This document shows positions 42,532 to 52,210 of a stretch of DNA of 64,000 bases, one piece after another. Source of the DNA: JTS-RE37 sp041743975 (GTDB taxonomy: Bacteria; Bacteroidota; Bacteroidia; Flavobacteriales; Flavobacteriaceae); contig JBGTLT010000183.1 in NCBI GenBank assembly GCA_041743975.1, positions 33,979 through 97,978 of the forward strand. The letters are read 5' to 3'. Under the pieces are notes generated by a model that saw only the letters and a list, made by a program, of their open reading frames with translations, had not been told where the DNA came from and did no database searches. The translations under genes and the position numbers were made by a program. How positions within the stretch are numbered: the stretch's first letter is position 1; each line of letters starts with the position of its first letter.

Positions 42532-44085
42532 TTACAGGCCCACCGCTGCGGACTCTGCACAGCGTTCCCCGTCCATAGCAGCAGATACGATACCCCCTGC
42601 ATATCCCCCGCCTTCCCCGCAGGGAAAAAGGCCTTTGACCTCCGGATGTTCCAGGCTGGAATTTCTGGGGATGGTAACCGGCGATGAGGTACGGGACTCT
42701 ACGCCAACTACATTGGCTTCCAAAGTATAATATCCTTTCATTTTCTCACCGAATGCCCTGAACCCGGTACGTAGCCTTCCCCCAATAAGCCTCGGTAACA
42801 ATGAATGGAGCGGGGCCGATTGCAATCCGGGCTGGTAAGAGGTGGGATTGAGGTCTGCGGATAACCTGCCCTCCACAAAATCGGTAAGGCGCTGGGCCGG
42901 TGCGGCCTGGCTTCGGCCGCCTGCCGTAAAGGCCAGTCTCTCCAGGTCTTTTTGATATTCCAGGCCCTTCAACACCCCGAATTGCTCATATTTAGGGATA
43001 TCCAAATCGGTATCAATGGCAACTACAATGCCCGAATTGGCAAACAAGTTATTTCGTTTGGAAGGTGACATGCCATTCACCACTACTTCCCCCGGGGAAG
43101 TAGCTGCAGGCACTATAAATCCACCCGGGCACATACAAAATGAATAGACCCCCCTGTCTTTTACCTGTTGCACAAGGCTGTAGGACGCTGCTGGTAATAA
43201 TTCGTGCCGTTCCCCGGAACAATGGTATTGAATGCTGTCAATGATATGTTGCGGGTGTTCTACCCGTACCCCCATGGCGAACGATTTCGCCTGCAAGGCA
43301 ATTTTTTTAGTATTCAGCAAATAGAAAATATCCCTGGCGGAATGCCCGGTTGCCAATATGGCCCGTTGGACAGCCATCTCCCTCCCGTCGTGGATTTGAA
43401 GTGCAACAAGTTGGTTGTTTTTGATAATGAGATCGCTGACCTTGCTATTAAAATGGATCTCCCCGCCAAATTGTAAGATGGTCTCCCGCATATTTTCCAC
43501 AATTTTAGGTAGTTTATTGGTTCCAATATGCGGATGCGCATCAATAAGGATCTGCCGGCTTGCACCATGGTGGACAAATCGTTCGAATACGCTTCGTATA
43601 TCCCCTCGTTTAAGGCTTCGGGTATACAATTTGCCATCGGAATAGGTACCTGCGCCCCCTTCCCCGAAACAGTAATTGGAATCCGGATCTACGATATGGT
43701 CCTGATTGATGGCCTTCAGGTCGCGCCTCCTCTGCTGCACCTTTTTTCCCCTCTCCAGTACAATGGGTTTATAACCCAATTCCAGGCATCTCAGGGCCGC
43801 CCAGATCCCGGCGGGCCCGAACCCAATGATATGGATGGGCCTGGCGTTCGAAACGACCTTGTAGGGAAAGGTATACTTCTGGTCTCGTGGTGCCTTTCCC
43901 CCGGGATAGACTGCCAGTTTATAGTTGAAGTATATTTTGGGTTTCCTTGCATCAATAGATTCCCTGATCACTTTGATATCAAAGTCGGATTCCGGAATAC
44001 CGAGGTGCCGGGATGCTTTTAATTTAAGGGCATCACCCTGCGCCTTTTCCGCCAAGGTTATTCGGATATTGATATTCCTGACCAT
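42532..44085 (-). CDS. FAD-dependent oxidoreductase of the COG2509 type
   Basis: 517 residues. FAD-binding IIGFGPAGIWAALRCLELG starts near residue 90 after an N-terminal domain of about 85 residues typical of the group. CFGEGGAGTYSDGKLYTRS and the terminal PCGEGGGYAGGIVSAAMDGE are the family's hallmarks. Uncharacterised flavoproteins of this group resemble geranylgeranyl reductase and HI0933-like enzymes; no substrate is known. Stands alone between long gaps. Confidence 0.9.
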   Translation of the reverse strand: MVRNINIRITLAEKAQGDALKLKASRHLGIPESDFDIKVIRESIDARKPKIYFNYKLAVYPGGKAPRDQKYTFPYKVVSNARPIHIIGFGPAGIWAALRCLELGYKPIVLERGKKVQQRRRDLKAINQDHIVDPDSNYCFGEGGAGTYSDGKLYTRSLKRGDIRSVFERFVHHGASRQILIDAHPHIGTNKLPKIVENMRETILQFGGEIHFNSKVSDLIIKNNQLVALQIHDGREMAVQRAILATGHSARDIFYLLNTKKIALQAKSFAMGVRVEHPQHIIDSIQYHCSGERHELLPAASYSLVQQVKDRGVYSFCMCPGGFIVPAATSPGEVVVNGMSPSKRNNLFANSGIVVAIDTDLDIPKYEQFGVLKGLEYQKDLERLAFTAGGRSQAAPAQRLTDFVEGRLSADLNPTSYQPGLQSAPLHSLLPRLIGGRLRTGFRAFGEKMKGYYTLEANVVGVESRTSSPVTIPRNSSLEHPEVKGLFPCGEGGGYAGGIVSAAMDGERCAESAAVGL

Positions 44086-44524
44086 ACCGCAATATTACTG
44101 GATTTTCCCAAACAGAAGTATACAATCAGTTCACTAAAATGAGGATGGAGCCCCGCAATGTATAGAATAGGGAAATGCCGGAATCAGCAGGGCAGCATTC
44201 GCCTGCCGATCATCGAATGGGCATCTCCTGAATCAGGGTATAGTTGATAAGGAATTCAAATAAAGGTAAGGGTGTGCTGCTTTGGCAATTACACCAGGAC
44301 ACCACTGTTTGCGTGGTTGCCACCCAATCCCGGTTTTCAACACTTTAAGTATGGTCTGGATAACCTTTCCCGGCAGGTAACGGGTGGCATCAGTTCAATT
44401 TAAAACCCAACGGGCATCCATATGTCCCCCCGAAACAAAATTCGCATATGGAATACCCATCAGGTTTTTGGTTGGTGTGGCTCATTTTGAAGCCGTAATA
44501 CCTTTCACAACTGCCGGATGCCCG
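44086..44524. other. Intergenic stretch with an 11-base inverted repeat
   Basis: About 440 bases without a plausible gene. AACGGGCATCC (44409-44419) and GGATGCCCGTT (44516-44526) are exact inverted copies flanking 96 bases; the second copy runs into the stop of the neighbouring minus-strand gene. Two CATATG words also lie inside. This could be a small cruciform or a relic element; the rest shows nothing. Confidence 0.4.
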
Positions 44525-45289
44525 TTATTTTGTCGAATAGGCCATATCAGGACGCATCCATCCCTCTATTACCTCGTAATCGGTCAGTGTACCCAGGAAT
44601 TCATTATACAGCATTTCCCATTCCGTTCCCATTAGTTCATTATTCGCAGTGAGTTTAGCTTCATAGTCTGCAGCATCCTTTGCAGCGATGGCAACCATGT
44701 AGTACCCTCCCCGGTTTCCAAATCCGCTCTGGTAAGTTCGATAGTCCAATTTGGAACCTTTCTTCTCAAACATTTCTTTGATAGCCATGGCCTTTTGTTT
44801 TACAGCATCCTTGTTGGAGGGGGCGTAACTGAAGTAATGGAATTTCCTGTAATCCTGTCCTTCTGGGGTTTGGGTAATGCCTCCGGGCATATAGGATAAT
44901 TCCTTGTTGAGATGAATGATATAATCATGTTCAATATCGTAACACTTATCCATTCTGGCAAAAAGAGCATTCAGGTTGTCAGCCCCCATTTTTTCAGCCA
45001 GGTCTTTAAATACCGGTTTGTCGATATCTGCGATACTGGAGATGGGGCTGATCCATAGATATCGGTTATCCAGGGTGTTCGATACAATGAAATTCATGTC
45101 CTGAATATTGTGCTCTTTAATATTCGTCGTAAATTCTTTGCAGATCTCTTCATACTGGGGAACCATTCCTGGTTTTACCACATCTTCGTGGATCCAATAC
45201 ATCTGGGTGGAATTGTCATCCTGCCCCTGGCTTGTGAACATGGCGCATACCAGCAAAAAGGCCATAAAAATTCTGCTTCGTGTTTTCAT
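44525..45289 (-). CDS. Secreted protein of unknown function
   Basis: 254 residues from the ATG at 45289; upstream the frame adds only eight residues without signal character. A signal peptide (MKTRSRIFMAFLLVCAMFTSQG) precedes a mature domain with two similar halves, each opening with an extended strand and ending in a helix (VVKPGMVPQYEEICKEF and the later EWEMLYNEFLGTL), suggesting a dimeric alpha-beta-barrel-like fold such as NIPSNAP or ABM proteins. I do not recognise the family for certain. The SnoaL-like gene lies 52 bases upstream on the same strand. Confidence 0.65.
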   Translation of the reverse strand: MKTRSRIFMAFLLVCAMFTSQGQDDNSTQMYWIHEDVVKPGMVPQYEEICKEFTTNIKEHNIQDMNFIVSNTLDNRYLWISPISSIADIDKPVFKDLAEKMGADNLNALFARMDKCYDIEHDYIIHLNKELSYMPGGITQTPEGQDYRKFHYFSYAPSNKDAVKQKAMAIKEMFEKKGSKLDYRTYQSGFGNRGGYYMVAIAAKDAADYEAKLTANNELMGTEWEMLYNEFLGTLTDYEVIEGWMRPDMAYSTK

Positions 45290-45341
45290 AATTAAATTGG
45301 TTTTAGGGTTCATATTTCAGTGCTTATTATATCAGTGCTTA

Positions 45342-45869
45342 TTATTTCAGATCGGGAGGGATCAGGGTATATCCTAATTGCTGTAAAAGTTCGAGTTCAT
45401 TGTAATAGATGTCTTCCCGAATTATTTTGCCAATGCCGTTAAAACGTATTTCCGAAAACCCACTTATATCCACGCGCTTGCCTGTTGGAGGGTTTTCACC
45501 AAAGACCCCGGTATTGGTTCCCCTGAAGGTCCATTTGGTAACCAGGTGGACATCTTTAGCCATCGCACTTTCAAGAGAAAGGCGACCATCCGGAAATCCT
45601 GTAAAACAAACCTTCATTATGGCTTCCATCTCATGTTGGTTTCCTGCAACCCGTATACCATTGAGTGTCCGTGTATAGTTTTCAACAGAAACCGCCCGCA
45701 GGCTGTCCATGTCCTTCTGGTTCCATGCATGGTCAATAAAAGTCTGGTAGGAATCCAGGATGAGTGCTTCTTTATATTCCGTATCCATGGCATCGTTGAG
45801 ATGTTCTGCCTGTTTTCTGCACTGCACGGCAAACAGGGACATGCAGGCAACGTAAAAAAGTGTTTTCAT
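45342..45869 (-). CDS. SnoaL-like/ester cyclase-type lipoprotein
   Basis: 175 residues from the ATG at 45869. Leader ends LFAVQC (Cys17), a lipobox. The remainder has the NTF2-like cone of SnoaL proteins: DSYQTFIDHAWNQKDMDSLR, a GFPDG-type loop typical of ester cyclases, FRGTNTGVFGENPPTGKRVDISGFSEIRF and a final helix. Polyketide cyclases gave the family its name; secreted lipoprotein versions are uncharacterised. Probably co-transcribed with the secreted protein that follows it. Confidence 0.85.
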   Translation of the reverse strand: MKTLFYVACMSLFAVQCRKQAEHLNDAMDTEYKEALILDSYQTFIDHAWNQKDMDSLRAVSVENYTRTLNGIRVAGNQHEMEAIMKVCFTGFPDGRLSLESAMAKDVHLVTKWTFRGTNTGVFGENPPTGKRVDISGFSEIRFNGIGKIIREDIYYNELELLQQLGYTLIPPDLK

Positions 45870-46073
45870 CTGATGAGGTTCGGTTGACGCGGCTGTTAAC
45901 GATATCATTGCAAGGAACAAATCACCTGAATTTAAGGTCAGCCGGCAAAGGAGTTAGGACGAATGCAGGTAATTAATGTCCGAAGCGCCTTTTTTAGTTA
46001 TCCAAACAGCTGTGCCAGCTAATAATTTGTATATTTATCAGGCTCCTCCCCCCAGGATGCGAATCAACAATTA

Positions 46074-48035
46074 ATGAGAATCAGTCTCTTAAGCAGTTAT
46101 CTGGTGTGTACCTTTTCTCTTTTGAATTGCTTGATAACCGTTGCTCAAATTGTGGATTTCACCCGCGAAAAACCTTACAGGAAAGTATTTGTGGACACTG
46201 ATAATTTTGGTTTTTCCTACTTGCAAACCCTTGCGGAATCCTATCTCCTGGCGAAGTCGGATTCGCTTCGGTTTTCGATGCTCAATGATCTCGCTTATTA
46301 TTCGCATACGCGAAACCTTACCACCGCACTAAAATATACTGAGGAAGGCTTATTAAGGAGCGCCAATGCCAAAGACAGTGCCTGGCATGGCCGGTTCCAG
46401 ATTACCCAGGGGGCTATCTTACTGCGGATGGAAAAACTGGATAGTGCGGAAGTTGTCCTGGAGGATGCCAGAAAAAAGGTCCTGAAAAGGGACCTGCCCT
46501 TCCTGCATACACAACTCGGGTACGTTTATGAGCGACGGGGGGAACTGGACAAGGCAGCGGATCATATCATGATCTCCTTACAGCTTGGTCAGCAATTCCA
46601 GGATAAAAAAGCAATGGCGCTGGCCTATAGTGATCTCAGCAATCTATTCTGGAAACAATCCAGGTTTGAAAAAGGGGTGGAATATGGCCTGAAATCCCTT
46701 AACCTTTTTGAAGACCGGGGTATCAATGACCTGGATTATGACTTTACCCTGTATGTAGTAGGTAACAACTATGTCAACCTGAAGGACTATGAGAAAGCCC
46801 TGACATACTATCAACATGCCCTGGCCATCGGGGAGCGGTATGGTTTCTATAACAACCTTTCTGATGTGTACATTTCAATGGTAGACCTATTGGCCTTGTT
46901 AAACCGCCTGGAAGAAGCAGAATCAGCCGGCCGGAATGCGCTGAAATATGCCCTGCTTCTGGATAATAATTTTATGACCATGCGATCCTGGCTGGCGATT
47001 GGCAAATTACAATATCTCCAGGGCAGGTATGATCACTCCATCGGGAGCCTCCAAAACAGCCTGTCAGTAGCCACAGATGACTTTGGGGATACGTATTTTT
47101 TGAGTGAGGCTTATGAAACCCTCGGCAAGGCCTATGCCGGAAATCATAGTTACCAGGAAGCATACCAGGCCATGGCTATCTATGACCAGTTAAAGAACGA
47201 GATCTTTACTGCAGAGGCAGACCATCGGATCTCATTGCTGCAGACGGAACTGGATGTGGCACAGAAAGAGGACACTATTCAATTACAGATTGGCCAGATT
47301 ACGAAGCAGCGGACTACCCAAATTCTGACGGTTTCCCTTATTTTCCTTCTGGTACTTTATTTGTTTTTGTTGGTGAAGGCATACCGCACCAATATCCGGA
47401 AAAACAAATTGCTGCAACAGCAGAACGAGGAGAAGGAATTTTTATTGAAAGAGATCCACCACAGGGTAAAAAACAACCTTGAGATCGTTTCCGGGCTGCT
47501 TTCCCTTCAGTCTGAGCAGATAAATGACCCCAGCATTACGGAGGCCATTCTCAAAAGCCAGCACCGGGTGCACAGCATGAGTATGATCCATCAAAAATTG
47601 TATCAGGGTAAAGGCCTGGCCAGCATCGAAATGAAGGATTATTTTTTAAATCTTGGTACCTATCTCATCCATTCCTATGGTGCCGAGGACCAGGTTGAAA
47701 TGGAATGTAAAATGGAACCGCTTGAATTGGATATTGATATGGCAATGCCCATAGGGTTGATAGTGAATGAATTGCTGACCAATGCCATGAAATATGCATT
47801 TCCGGATTGCCGCCGTGGCCTCATCAGTATTGACCTGCGGCAAACCGGAACCTTATTGTACCTCACAGTGTCCGATAACGGTATCGGGAAGCACCCGGAA
47901 AATATGATCCATGGTACCGGTTTTGGCACACAACTCATACAATTGCTGACACAACAACTCGATGGTAAAATAGAATTGAATTTGTTCAAAGGAACTTCAG
48001 TCACTATCCAATTTCAACAATATAAAGCTGCCTGA
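46074..48035 (+). CDS. TPR sensor histidine kinase of the HisKA_2 type
   Basis: 653 residues. A signal or anchor at the start, about six tetratricopeptide repeats (about 45-370), a membrane segment (about 418-437), a short coiled coil, then HisKA_2 (EIHHRVKNNLEIVSGLLSLQ, phospho-His 462 or 463) and HATPase with NELLTNAMKYAFP, DNGIGK and GTGFGTQL. TPR kinases of this sort sense periplasmic or membrane signals by protein contact. Two bases separate it from the LytTR regulator, its certain partner. Confidence 0.93.
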   Translation: MRISLLSSYLVCTFSLLNCLITVAQIVDFTREKPYRKVFVDTDNFGFSYLQTLAESYLLAKSDSLRFSMLNDLAYYSHTRNLTTALKYTEEGLLRSANAKDSAWHGRFQITQGAILLRMEKLDSAEVVLEDARKKVLKRDLPFLHTQLGYVYERRGELDKAADHIMISLQLGQQFQDKKAMALAYSDLSNLFWKQSRFEKGVEYGLKSLNLFEDRGINDLDYDFTLYVVGNNYVNLKDYEKALTYYQHALAIGERYGFYNNLSDVYISMVDLLALLNRLEEAESAGRNALKYALLLDNNFMTMRSWLAIGKLQYLQGRYDHSIGSLQNSLSVATDDFGDTYFLSEAYETLGKAYAGNHSYQEAYQAMAIYDQLKNEIFTAEADHRISLLQTELDVAQKEDTIQLQIGQITKQRTTQILTVSLIFLLVLYLFLLVKAYRTNIRKNKLLQQQNEEKEFLLKEIHHRVKNNLEIVSGLLSLQSEQINDPSITEAILKSQHRVHSMSMIHQKLYQGKGLASIEMKDYFLNLGTYLIHSYGAEDQVEMECKMEPLELDIDMAMPIGLIVNELLTNAMKYAFPDCRRGLISIDLRQTGTLLYLTVSDNGIGKHPENMIHGTGFGTQLIQLLTQQLDGKIELNLFKGTSVTIQFQQYKAA

Positions 48036-48037
48036 TT

Positions 48038-48766
48038 ATGAATACACGTATTTTGATTGTAGAAGATGATATGATCATAGCCGCCAATATCTCGCTTCAA
48101 CTCACCAAACTGGGATATGAGGTAACCGGCATTGAGTCAAGGGGTGAAGAAGCGCTGGTACACACATCCATGAACCGCCCTGACATTATCCTGATGGACA
48201 TCAACCTCAAAGGAAAACTAGATGGAATAGAGACCGTCAGAGCCATCCAGAAAAAGGAAGACATTGCTATTATCTACTTATCTGCAAACGCAGACGAAGC
48301 TACATTTTCCAGGGCCAGGGGCACCCACCCGCTGGCCTTCATATCCAAACCCTTCAATACGCTCACCCTGGAACGGACCATAGCCCTGGCGGTGGAACAA
48401 CTTAGTGGAAAGAATAGTTACCGGGAACATACAGATAGAGAGCTGGCAGTTCTGAACGACCGGATATTTGTGCGCCATAACGGAAAAATGACCAAACTTT
48501 TGCTGGAGGAAATACAGTATATCGAAGCGGACCGGAATTATTGCCACATTGTGACAAGCAATGGCAAATACCTCGTGGTCAGCACCCTGAAGGTGATAGA
48601 TGCCGAGCTTACAAGTGCCTGTTTTATGAGGGTTCACCGGTCCTATATGGTGAACGTGTCAAAAGTAGATGTAGTAACGGACAACCATTTGGAAATAGGC
48701 AGAAAAGTGATCCCGCTCAGTAAATCCTATAAAGAAGCGCTGCTGGGGAGGCTCCACCTAATCTGA
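48038..48766 (+). CDS. LytTR-family response regulator
   Basis: 242 residues. Receiver (about 1-120) with Asp54 in IILMDINLKGK and a conserved Lys in FISKPF, then a LytTR DNA-binding domain (about 145-240): ILLEEIQYIEADRNYCHIVT, RVHRSYMVN and the final ISxxYKxxL-like IPLSKSYKEALLGRL. Partner of the TPR kinase immediately upstream. LytTR proteins bind a pair of direct repeats with a 12-base type motif, not searched here. Converges with the PaiB-like gene. Confidence 0.94.
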   Translation: MNTRILIVEDDMIIAANISLQLTKLGYEVTGIESRGEEALVHTSMNRPDIILMDINLKGKLDGIETVRAIQKKEDIAIIYLSANADEATFSRARGTHPLAFISKPFNTLTLERTIALAVEQLSGKNSYREHTDRELAVLNDRIFVRHNGKMTKLLLEEIQYIEADRNYCHIVTSNGKYLVVSTLKVIDAELTSACFMRVHRSYMVNVSKVDVVTDNHLEIGRKVIPLSKSYKEALLGRLHLI

Positions 48767-48789
48767 TGCCAACGGCCGTTAGGCTGTCC

Positions 48790-49404
48790 TTAATCCTCTT
48801 TGTCTTTGGCCATTGCCTTGGCTATGCCCAGCGCACTGCCATCCTTTTTAGCATTGAGCGCTGCTATTATGGCAGGATGGTCATTTTCCCTGCCCTGTGA
48901 TAGCTTGTATGCAGCCTGTATTTCATTTATCAGAATCCGGAATCCGACAATACCTTTGACCTGCCGGAGGGTTTTGCCTGAAAGGCCCTGCATGGTCACT
49001 GGGTTTGGAGAATCCTTTTCATAGGTATCCATTAAGGAGGATAAAGAGGCCAGCAGTTCCTCTTCTTTTTGGATATGCAGGCTGCCATAAACATGTACCG
49101 CAATGTAATTCCAGGTGGGTACCTCTTCATCCCGGTACCAGGAGGAAGAAACATAGGCATGAGGCCCGTTAAAGATACACAAAACTGTAGCACCCTCCCG
49201 GAAGGAACTATACTGCGGATTGGCTTTGGCGATGTGTCCAACGAGGAAATCCTGGCCTGCCTCGTCTGTTTCCAGTTCCAATGGTATATGGGTGGCCCAT
49301 GGTTTCCCACCCACCTGATTCACCAGTATACCAAAAGCATGATGCTTTAAAAAGCTCTTTACTTCTGCGAGGTTCTCGTTTTTATAATGTGCGGGGATGT
49401 ACAT
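48790..49404 (-). CDS. PaiB-like FMN-binding negative regulator
   Basis: 204 residues from the ATG at 49404. The PaiB split-barrel start MYIPAHYKNENLAEVKSFL, followed by HAFGILVNQV, THIPLEL, HIAKANPQ and YVSSSWY, is typical. PaiB was named as a transcriptional regulator in Bacillus, but the fold is that of FMN-binding pyridoxine oxidase-like proteins, so enzyme activity is also possible. Isolated, convergent with the LytTR gene. Confidence 0.92.
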   Translation of the reverse strand: MYIPAHYKNENLAEVKSFLKHHAFGILVNQVGGKPWATHIPLELETDEAGQDFLVGHIAKANPQYSSFREGATVLCIFNGPHAYVSSSWYRDEEVPTWNYIAVHVYGSLHIQKEEELLASLSSLMDTYEKDSPNPVTMQGLSGKTLRQVKGIVGFRILINEIQAAYKLSQGRENDHPAIIAALNAKKDGSALGIAKAMAKDKED

Positions 49405-49562
49405 AATCCTGGTTTTCCAGGGAAAGTTAAAAAAACATCTTGTCCAAATAAAATACGGGGCATATAATAATCTTCTAAAAAAGGCTGGCAGACATGCCCG
49501 TAACAGGAGCTGATAAATCATATTTGATTATCTTCACTTTTATAAAACCTAAAAATTATCAG

Positions 49563-49766
49563 ATGAATAAACCGGTTAAATCCATTCTTTTAATCGCAGG
49601 GTTAATACTTCTGGGGTACGGAATCTACACACTTATTGCCCCGGAAGCTTCCATCAGTATTGGGGGCATGAGCCTGCAGGCCCAGGACAACATCAATTCC
49701 TATGTTACCATAGGGCTGGGCCTGATGGCACTTACCATTAGTTTATTGGGCGGCAGGAAGACGTAA
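49563..49766 (+). CDS. Small membrane protein, two spans
   Basis: 67 residues from the ATG at 49563 (23 upstream codons look non-coding). Two hydrophobic segments, about 7-24 and 44-61, connected by a short external loop with APEASISIGGMSLQAQD, and a GGRKT tail. No family recognised with confidence; similar two-span proteins occur throughout Bacteroidota. A terminator follows 32 bases on. It precedes the LytS-2TM operon but is separated from it by 326 bases. Confidence 0.75.
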   Translation: MNKPVKSILLIAGLILLGYGIYTLIAPEASISIGGMSLQAQDNINSYVTIGLGLMALTISLLGGRKT

Positions 49767-50092
49767 CAGGGAAATTCCGTTTCCCGCCCCCGGATATCGC
49801 AGTTCTTGTAAGGGGACTGCGGTTTTTCAGATCCTCATTCCGGACCTTTCCCTGTCGGTTCAGTCCTTAATTCAGACACTTGAGCAGCTTTCTTTTGATC
49901 AGGGGCACCCCATTGCGCAACTTTGTGGTACTTTAAACAAGTCGGGGATGACGTACATTATCATTACCTCCCCTGGGAAAGGATACCTTGAAACAGGTTG
50001 GTACCATCCCCTTGAATTTTGTTAATTTTAAAGCAGGAGTACGGGACAGGCTATCAATTAAGCGCACCGGGTTAAGCAACAAAACATATACT
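49767..50092. other. Intergenic region before the LytS-2TM operon
   Basis: 326 bases. The first 60 hold the terminator of the small membrane protein gene. The remainder should hold the promoter of the kinase operon, but no clear TTG/TAnnTTTG pair was identified and no gene was seen. A 35-codon extension of the kinase frame starts at 49988 and is judged non-coding. Confidence 0.5.
49798..49828 (+). terminator. Rho-independent terminator after the small membrane protein gene
   Basis: CGCAGT/ACTGCG stem (49798-49821) with a 12-base loop, followed by GTTTTT. Lies 32 bases past the stop. Confidence 0.65.
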
Positions 50093-51424
50093 ATGAAAAA
50101 CCTTGGCAAAACATTGATGTTGAGTATTGTGATCGCACTGATCCTTACGGTGATAAGCCTTGTGATCATAGTATTATCCGGCGGATCCATTGCGGCTGAC
50201 AGGGCATTCTGGACAACCATTGGTTATAACCTATTGTATGCCATTAGCCTCACCTTCCTCAATATGTATTTTTTCGATTACATCAACCACAAGGTCAAAT
50301 GGAAAAAATTCGCCCGGTACAGGATCATAGCCGGTGCTGTTGGTAGTATTGTAATCACGATGCTTGGGATCTTTTTGATCCGGTTGGTGGTTGAAATGGC
50401 CATAACCGGCGTGGGATGGAATGAGTTTATTGCAGGGGAGAATGGGGTATATTATTTTATTGCCCTGTTGATAACGACGGTAATTTCAATTTTTTTCCAC
50501 GCCATTTACTTTTACAAACACTGGCAGGAAGGAAAAGTAAAAGAACAAAAGATCATCGCAGGTACTGCTTCTGCCAAGTTCGATGCGCTTAAGAACCAGT
50601 TGGACCCCCATTTTTTATTCAACAGCCTCAATGTACTTACCAGCCTCATCGATGAAGACCCTCAGCAGGCGCAAAAATTTACAACGGCCCTGTCAAAAGT
50701 TTACAGATATGTCCTTGAACAGAAAAACAAGGATCTCGTAAGTGTAGACGAAGAACTCGAATTCGCCAGGACCTATGTGCAGTTATTAAAAATGAGGTTT
50801 GAAGATAGTTTGATATTTGATATCCCGGAAATGGGCAGCAACCCGGATGCAAGGATTGTACCCTTGTCCCTCCAGTTGTTGCTTGAAAACGCAGTAAAGC
50901 ACAATATAGTTACTGCCACAAAACCCCTTTGGATCAAAGTGACCGAAGAAAATGGTATGTTGGTCATCAGCAATAACCTTCAGGAGAAACAGGTCGTTAA
51001 AAAAGGGAGTGGGGTAGGGTTAAAAAATATCGAACAGCGGTATGATATATTATCTGACCGAAAAGTAGCCATTCAAAAAACGGCGACTGATTTCAGTGTT
51101 CAACTTCCTATTTTAACTAAAAAGATATCAGCAATGGAAACACAACAAGCCTACATCGAAGACAAGCGCTATATGAAAGCGAAAGAGAAAGTAGAAGCCA
51201 TCAAAGGGTTTTTCGGAAATTTGACGGCATACTGCATCGTCATACCGTGCCTAGCCTGGCTCAACTATGAGACCACGGACTTCCCCTGGGTTATATTTCC
51301 AACCCTGGGATGGGGTTTTGGGGTGTTGATGCACGGTATGGAGGCTTACGGGTACAATCCCTTGTGGGGTAAGCGCTGGGAGGAAAAAAAGATCAGGGAA
51401 CTTATGGAAAAGGAAGATTTCTAA
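50093..51424 (+). CDS. LytS-type histidine kinase with a C-terminal 2TM domain
   Basis: 443 residues from the ATG at 50093. Four membrane spans at the N-terminus (about 8-145), a short coiled stretch, the LytS His-kinase motif with His173 in LKNQLDPHFLFNSLNVL, and an HATPase with LLLENAVKHNIV and GSGVGLKNI. Unusually a complete 2TM domain is joined at the C-terminus (about 352-443): KAKEKVEAIKGFFGN, two spans, then GYNPLWGKRWEEKKIRELMEKE. That domain repeats as three separate proteins right downstream, so the kinase could associate with them in the membrane. First gene of a five-gene operon ending in a LytTR regulator. Confidence 0.93.
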   Translation: MKNLGKTLMLSIVIALILTVISLVIIVLSGGSIAADRAFWTTIGYNLLYAISLTFLNMYFFDYINHKVKWKKFARYRIIAGAVGSIVITMLGIFLIRLVVEMAITGVGWNEFIAGENGVYYFIALLITTVISIFFHAIYFYKHWQEGKVKEQKIIAGTASAKFDALKNQLDPHFLFNSLNVLTSLIDEDPQQAQKFTTALSKVYRYVLEQKNKDLVSVDEELEFARTYVQLLKMRFEDSLIFDIPEMGSNPDARIVPLSLQLLLENAVKHNIVTATKPLWIKVTEENGMLVISNNLQEKQVVKKGSGVGLKNIEQRYDILSDRKVAIQKTATDFSVQLPILTKKISAMETQQAYIEDKRYMKAKEKVEAIKGFFGNLTAYCIVIPCLAWLNYETTDFPWVIFPTLGWGFGVLMHGMEAYGYNPLWGKRWEEKKIRELMEKEDF

Positions 51425-51557
51425 AGAATTTCAGAGCCTGAAGGGGTTTATACATTCCATCCTTAAAATTCAACATTTCGGATGGTAAATTTTTAATAAG
51501 AGCCCGGGAATAGTGAATTTTGGGTCAGTACAACAACCATACTTAAAAATACGGATC

Positions 51558-51860
51558 ATGGAAGATTTTACAAAAGAAAACAAATACATCAAGGCCAGGG
51601 AACGGGTAGACCAACTAAAGAAATTTTATGGAAACCTAACCTCCTATATCATCATTATTACCTTGTTGGCCTTCATCAATTACTGGACCAATGAATGGCG
51701 GTATATGTGGTTTCTCTGGGCCGCTTTCGGATGGGGCATCGGATTATTGTTCCATGCAATCGGAACATTTAACCTGAATCCCTTCTTCAATAAGGAATGG
51801 GAAGAGCGGAAGATCAGGGAATTTATGGAGGAAGATGAGCAGCATTCCAAATGGGAATAA
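51558..51860 (+). CDS. 2TM-domain protein, copy 1
   Basis: 100 residues from the ATG at 51558. Layout: basic helix KYIKARERVDQLKKFYGNL, two hydrophobic spans joined by a short loop (TNEWRYM), then the conserved tail WGIGLLFHAIGTFNLNPFFNKEWEERKIREFMEEDE. It is nearest to the domain at the C-terminus of the upstream kinase. Both ends should face the cytoplasm. No function is known for the 2TM family; it is typical of LytS/LytTR loci in Bacteroidota. Confidence 0.92.
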   Translation: MEDFTKENKYIKARERVDQLKKFYGNLTSYIIIITLLAFINYWTNEWRYMWFLWAAFGWGIGLLFHAIGTFNLNPFFNKEWEERKIREFMEEDEQHSKWE

Positions 51861-51880
51861 TAACGTTATAAATGGTGATC

Positions 51881-52210
51881 ATGAAAAATCCGTATCAGGA
51901 AAAATTAAACAGGGCCCGGAAAAGGGTAGAGGATTTACGCGGCTTCTATATTCATTTAGCGATATATCTGGTTGTCAATACCTTTATCACCGTCAACAAG
52001 ATGATCCGGAATTACTATCATGAGGAAACCTTTGAAGAGGCTTTTTGGGACTTCGGGAGTTTTGCGGTATGGATCTTCTGGGGGATTGGGCTGGCTTTCC
52101 ATGGTTTGAAAGTATACGGATATAATCCGTTTTTCGGGAAGAATTGGGAAGAAAGACAAATTCGCAGGTATATGGAGGAAGACAAAGAAAACGCAAAAAA
52201 ATTTAAATAA
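51881..52210 (+). CDS. 2TM-domain protein, copy 2
   Basis: 109 residues from the second ATG at 51881 (the one at 51872 adds MVI). Opens KNPYQEKLNRARKRVEDLRGFY, has two spans, then WGIGLAFHGLKVYGYNPFFGKNWEERQIRRYMEEDKE. Clearly the same domain as copy 1, with an acidic loop (YYHEETFEEAF) between the spans. Its stop codon TAA is directly followed by the ATG of copy 3, which strongly suggests coupled translation. Confidence 0.92.
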   Translation: MKNPYQEKLNRARKRVEDLRGFYIHLAIYLVVNTFITVNKMIRNYYHEETFEEAFWDFGSFAVWIFWGIGLAFHGLKVYGYNPFFGKNWEERQIRRYMEEDKENAKKFK

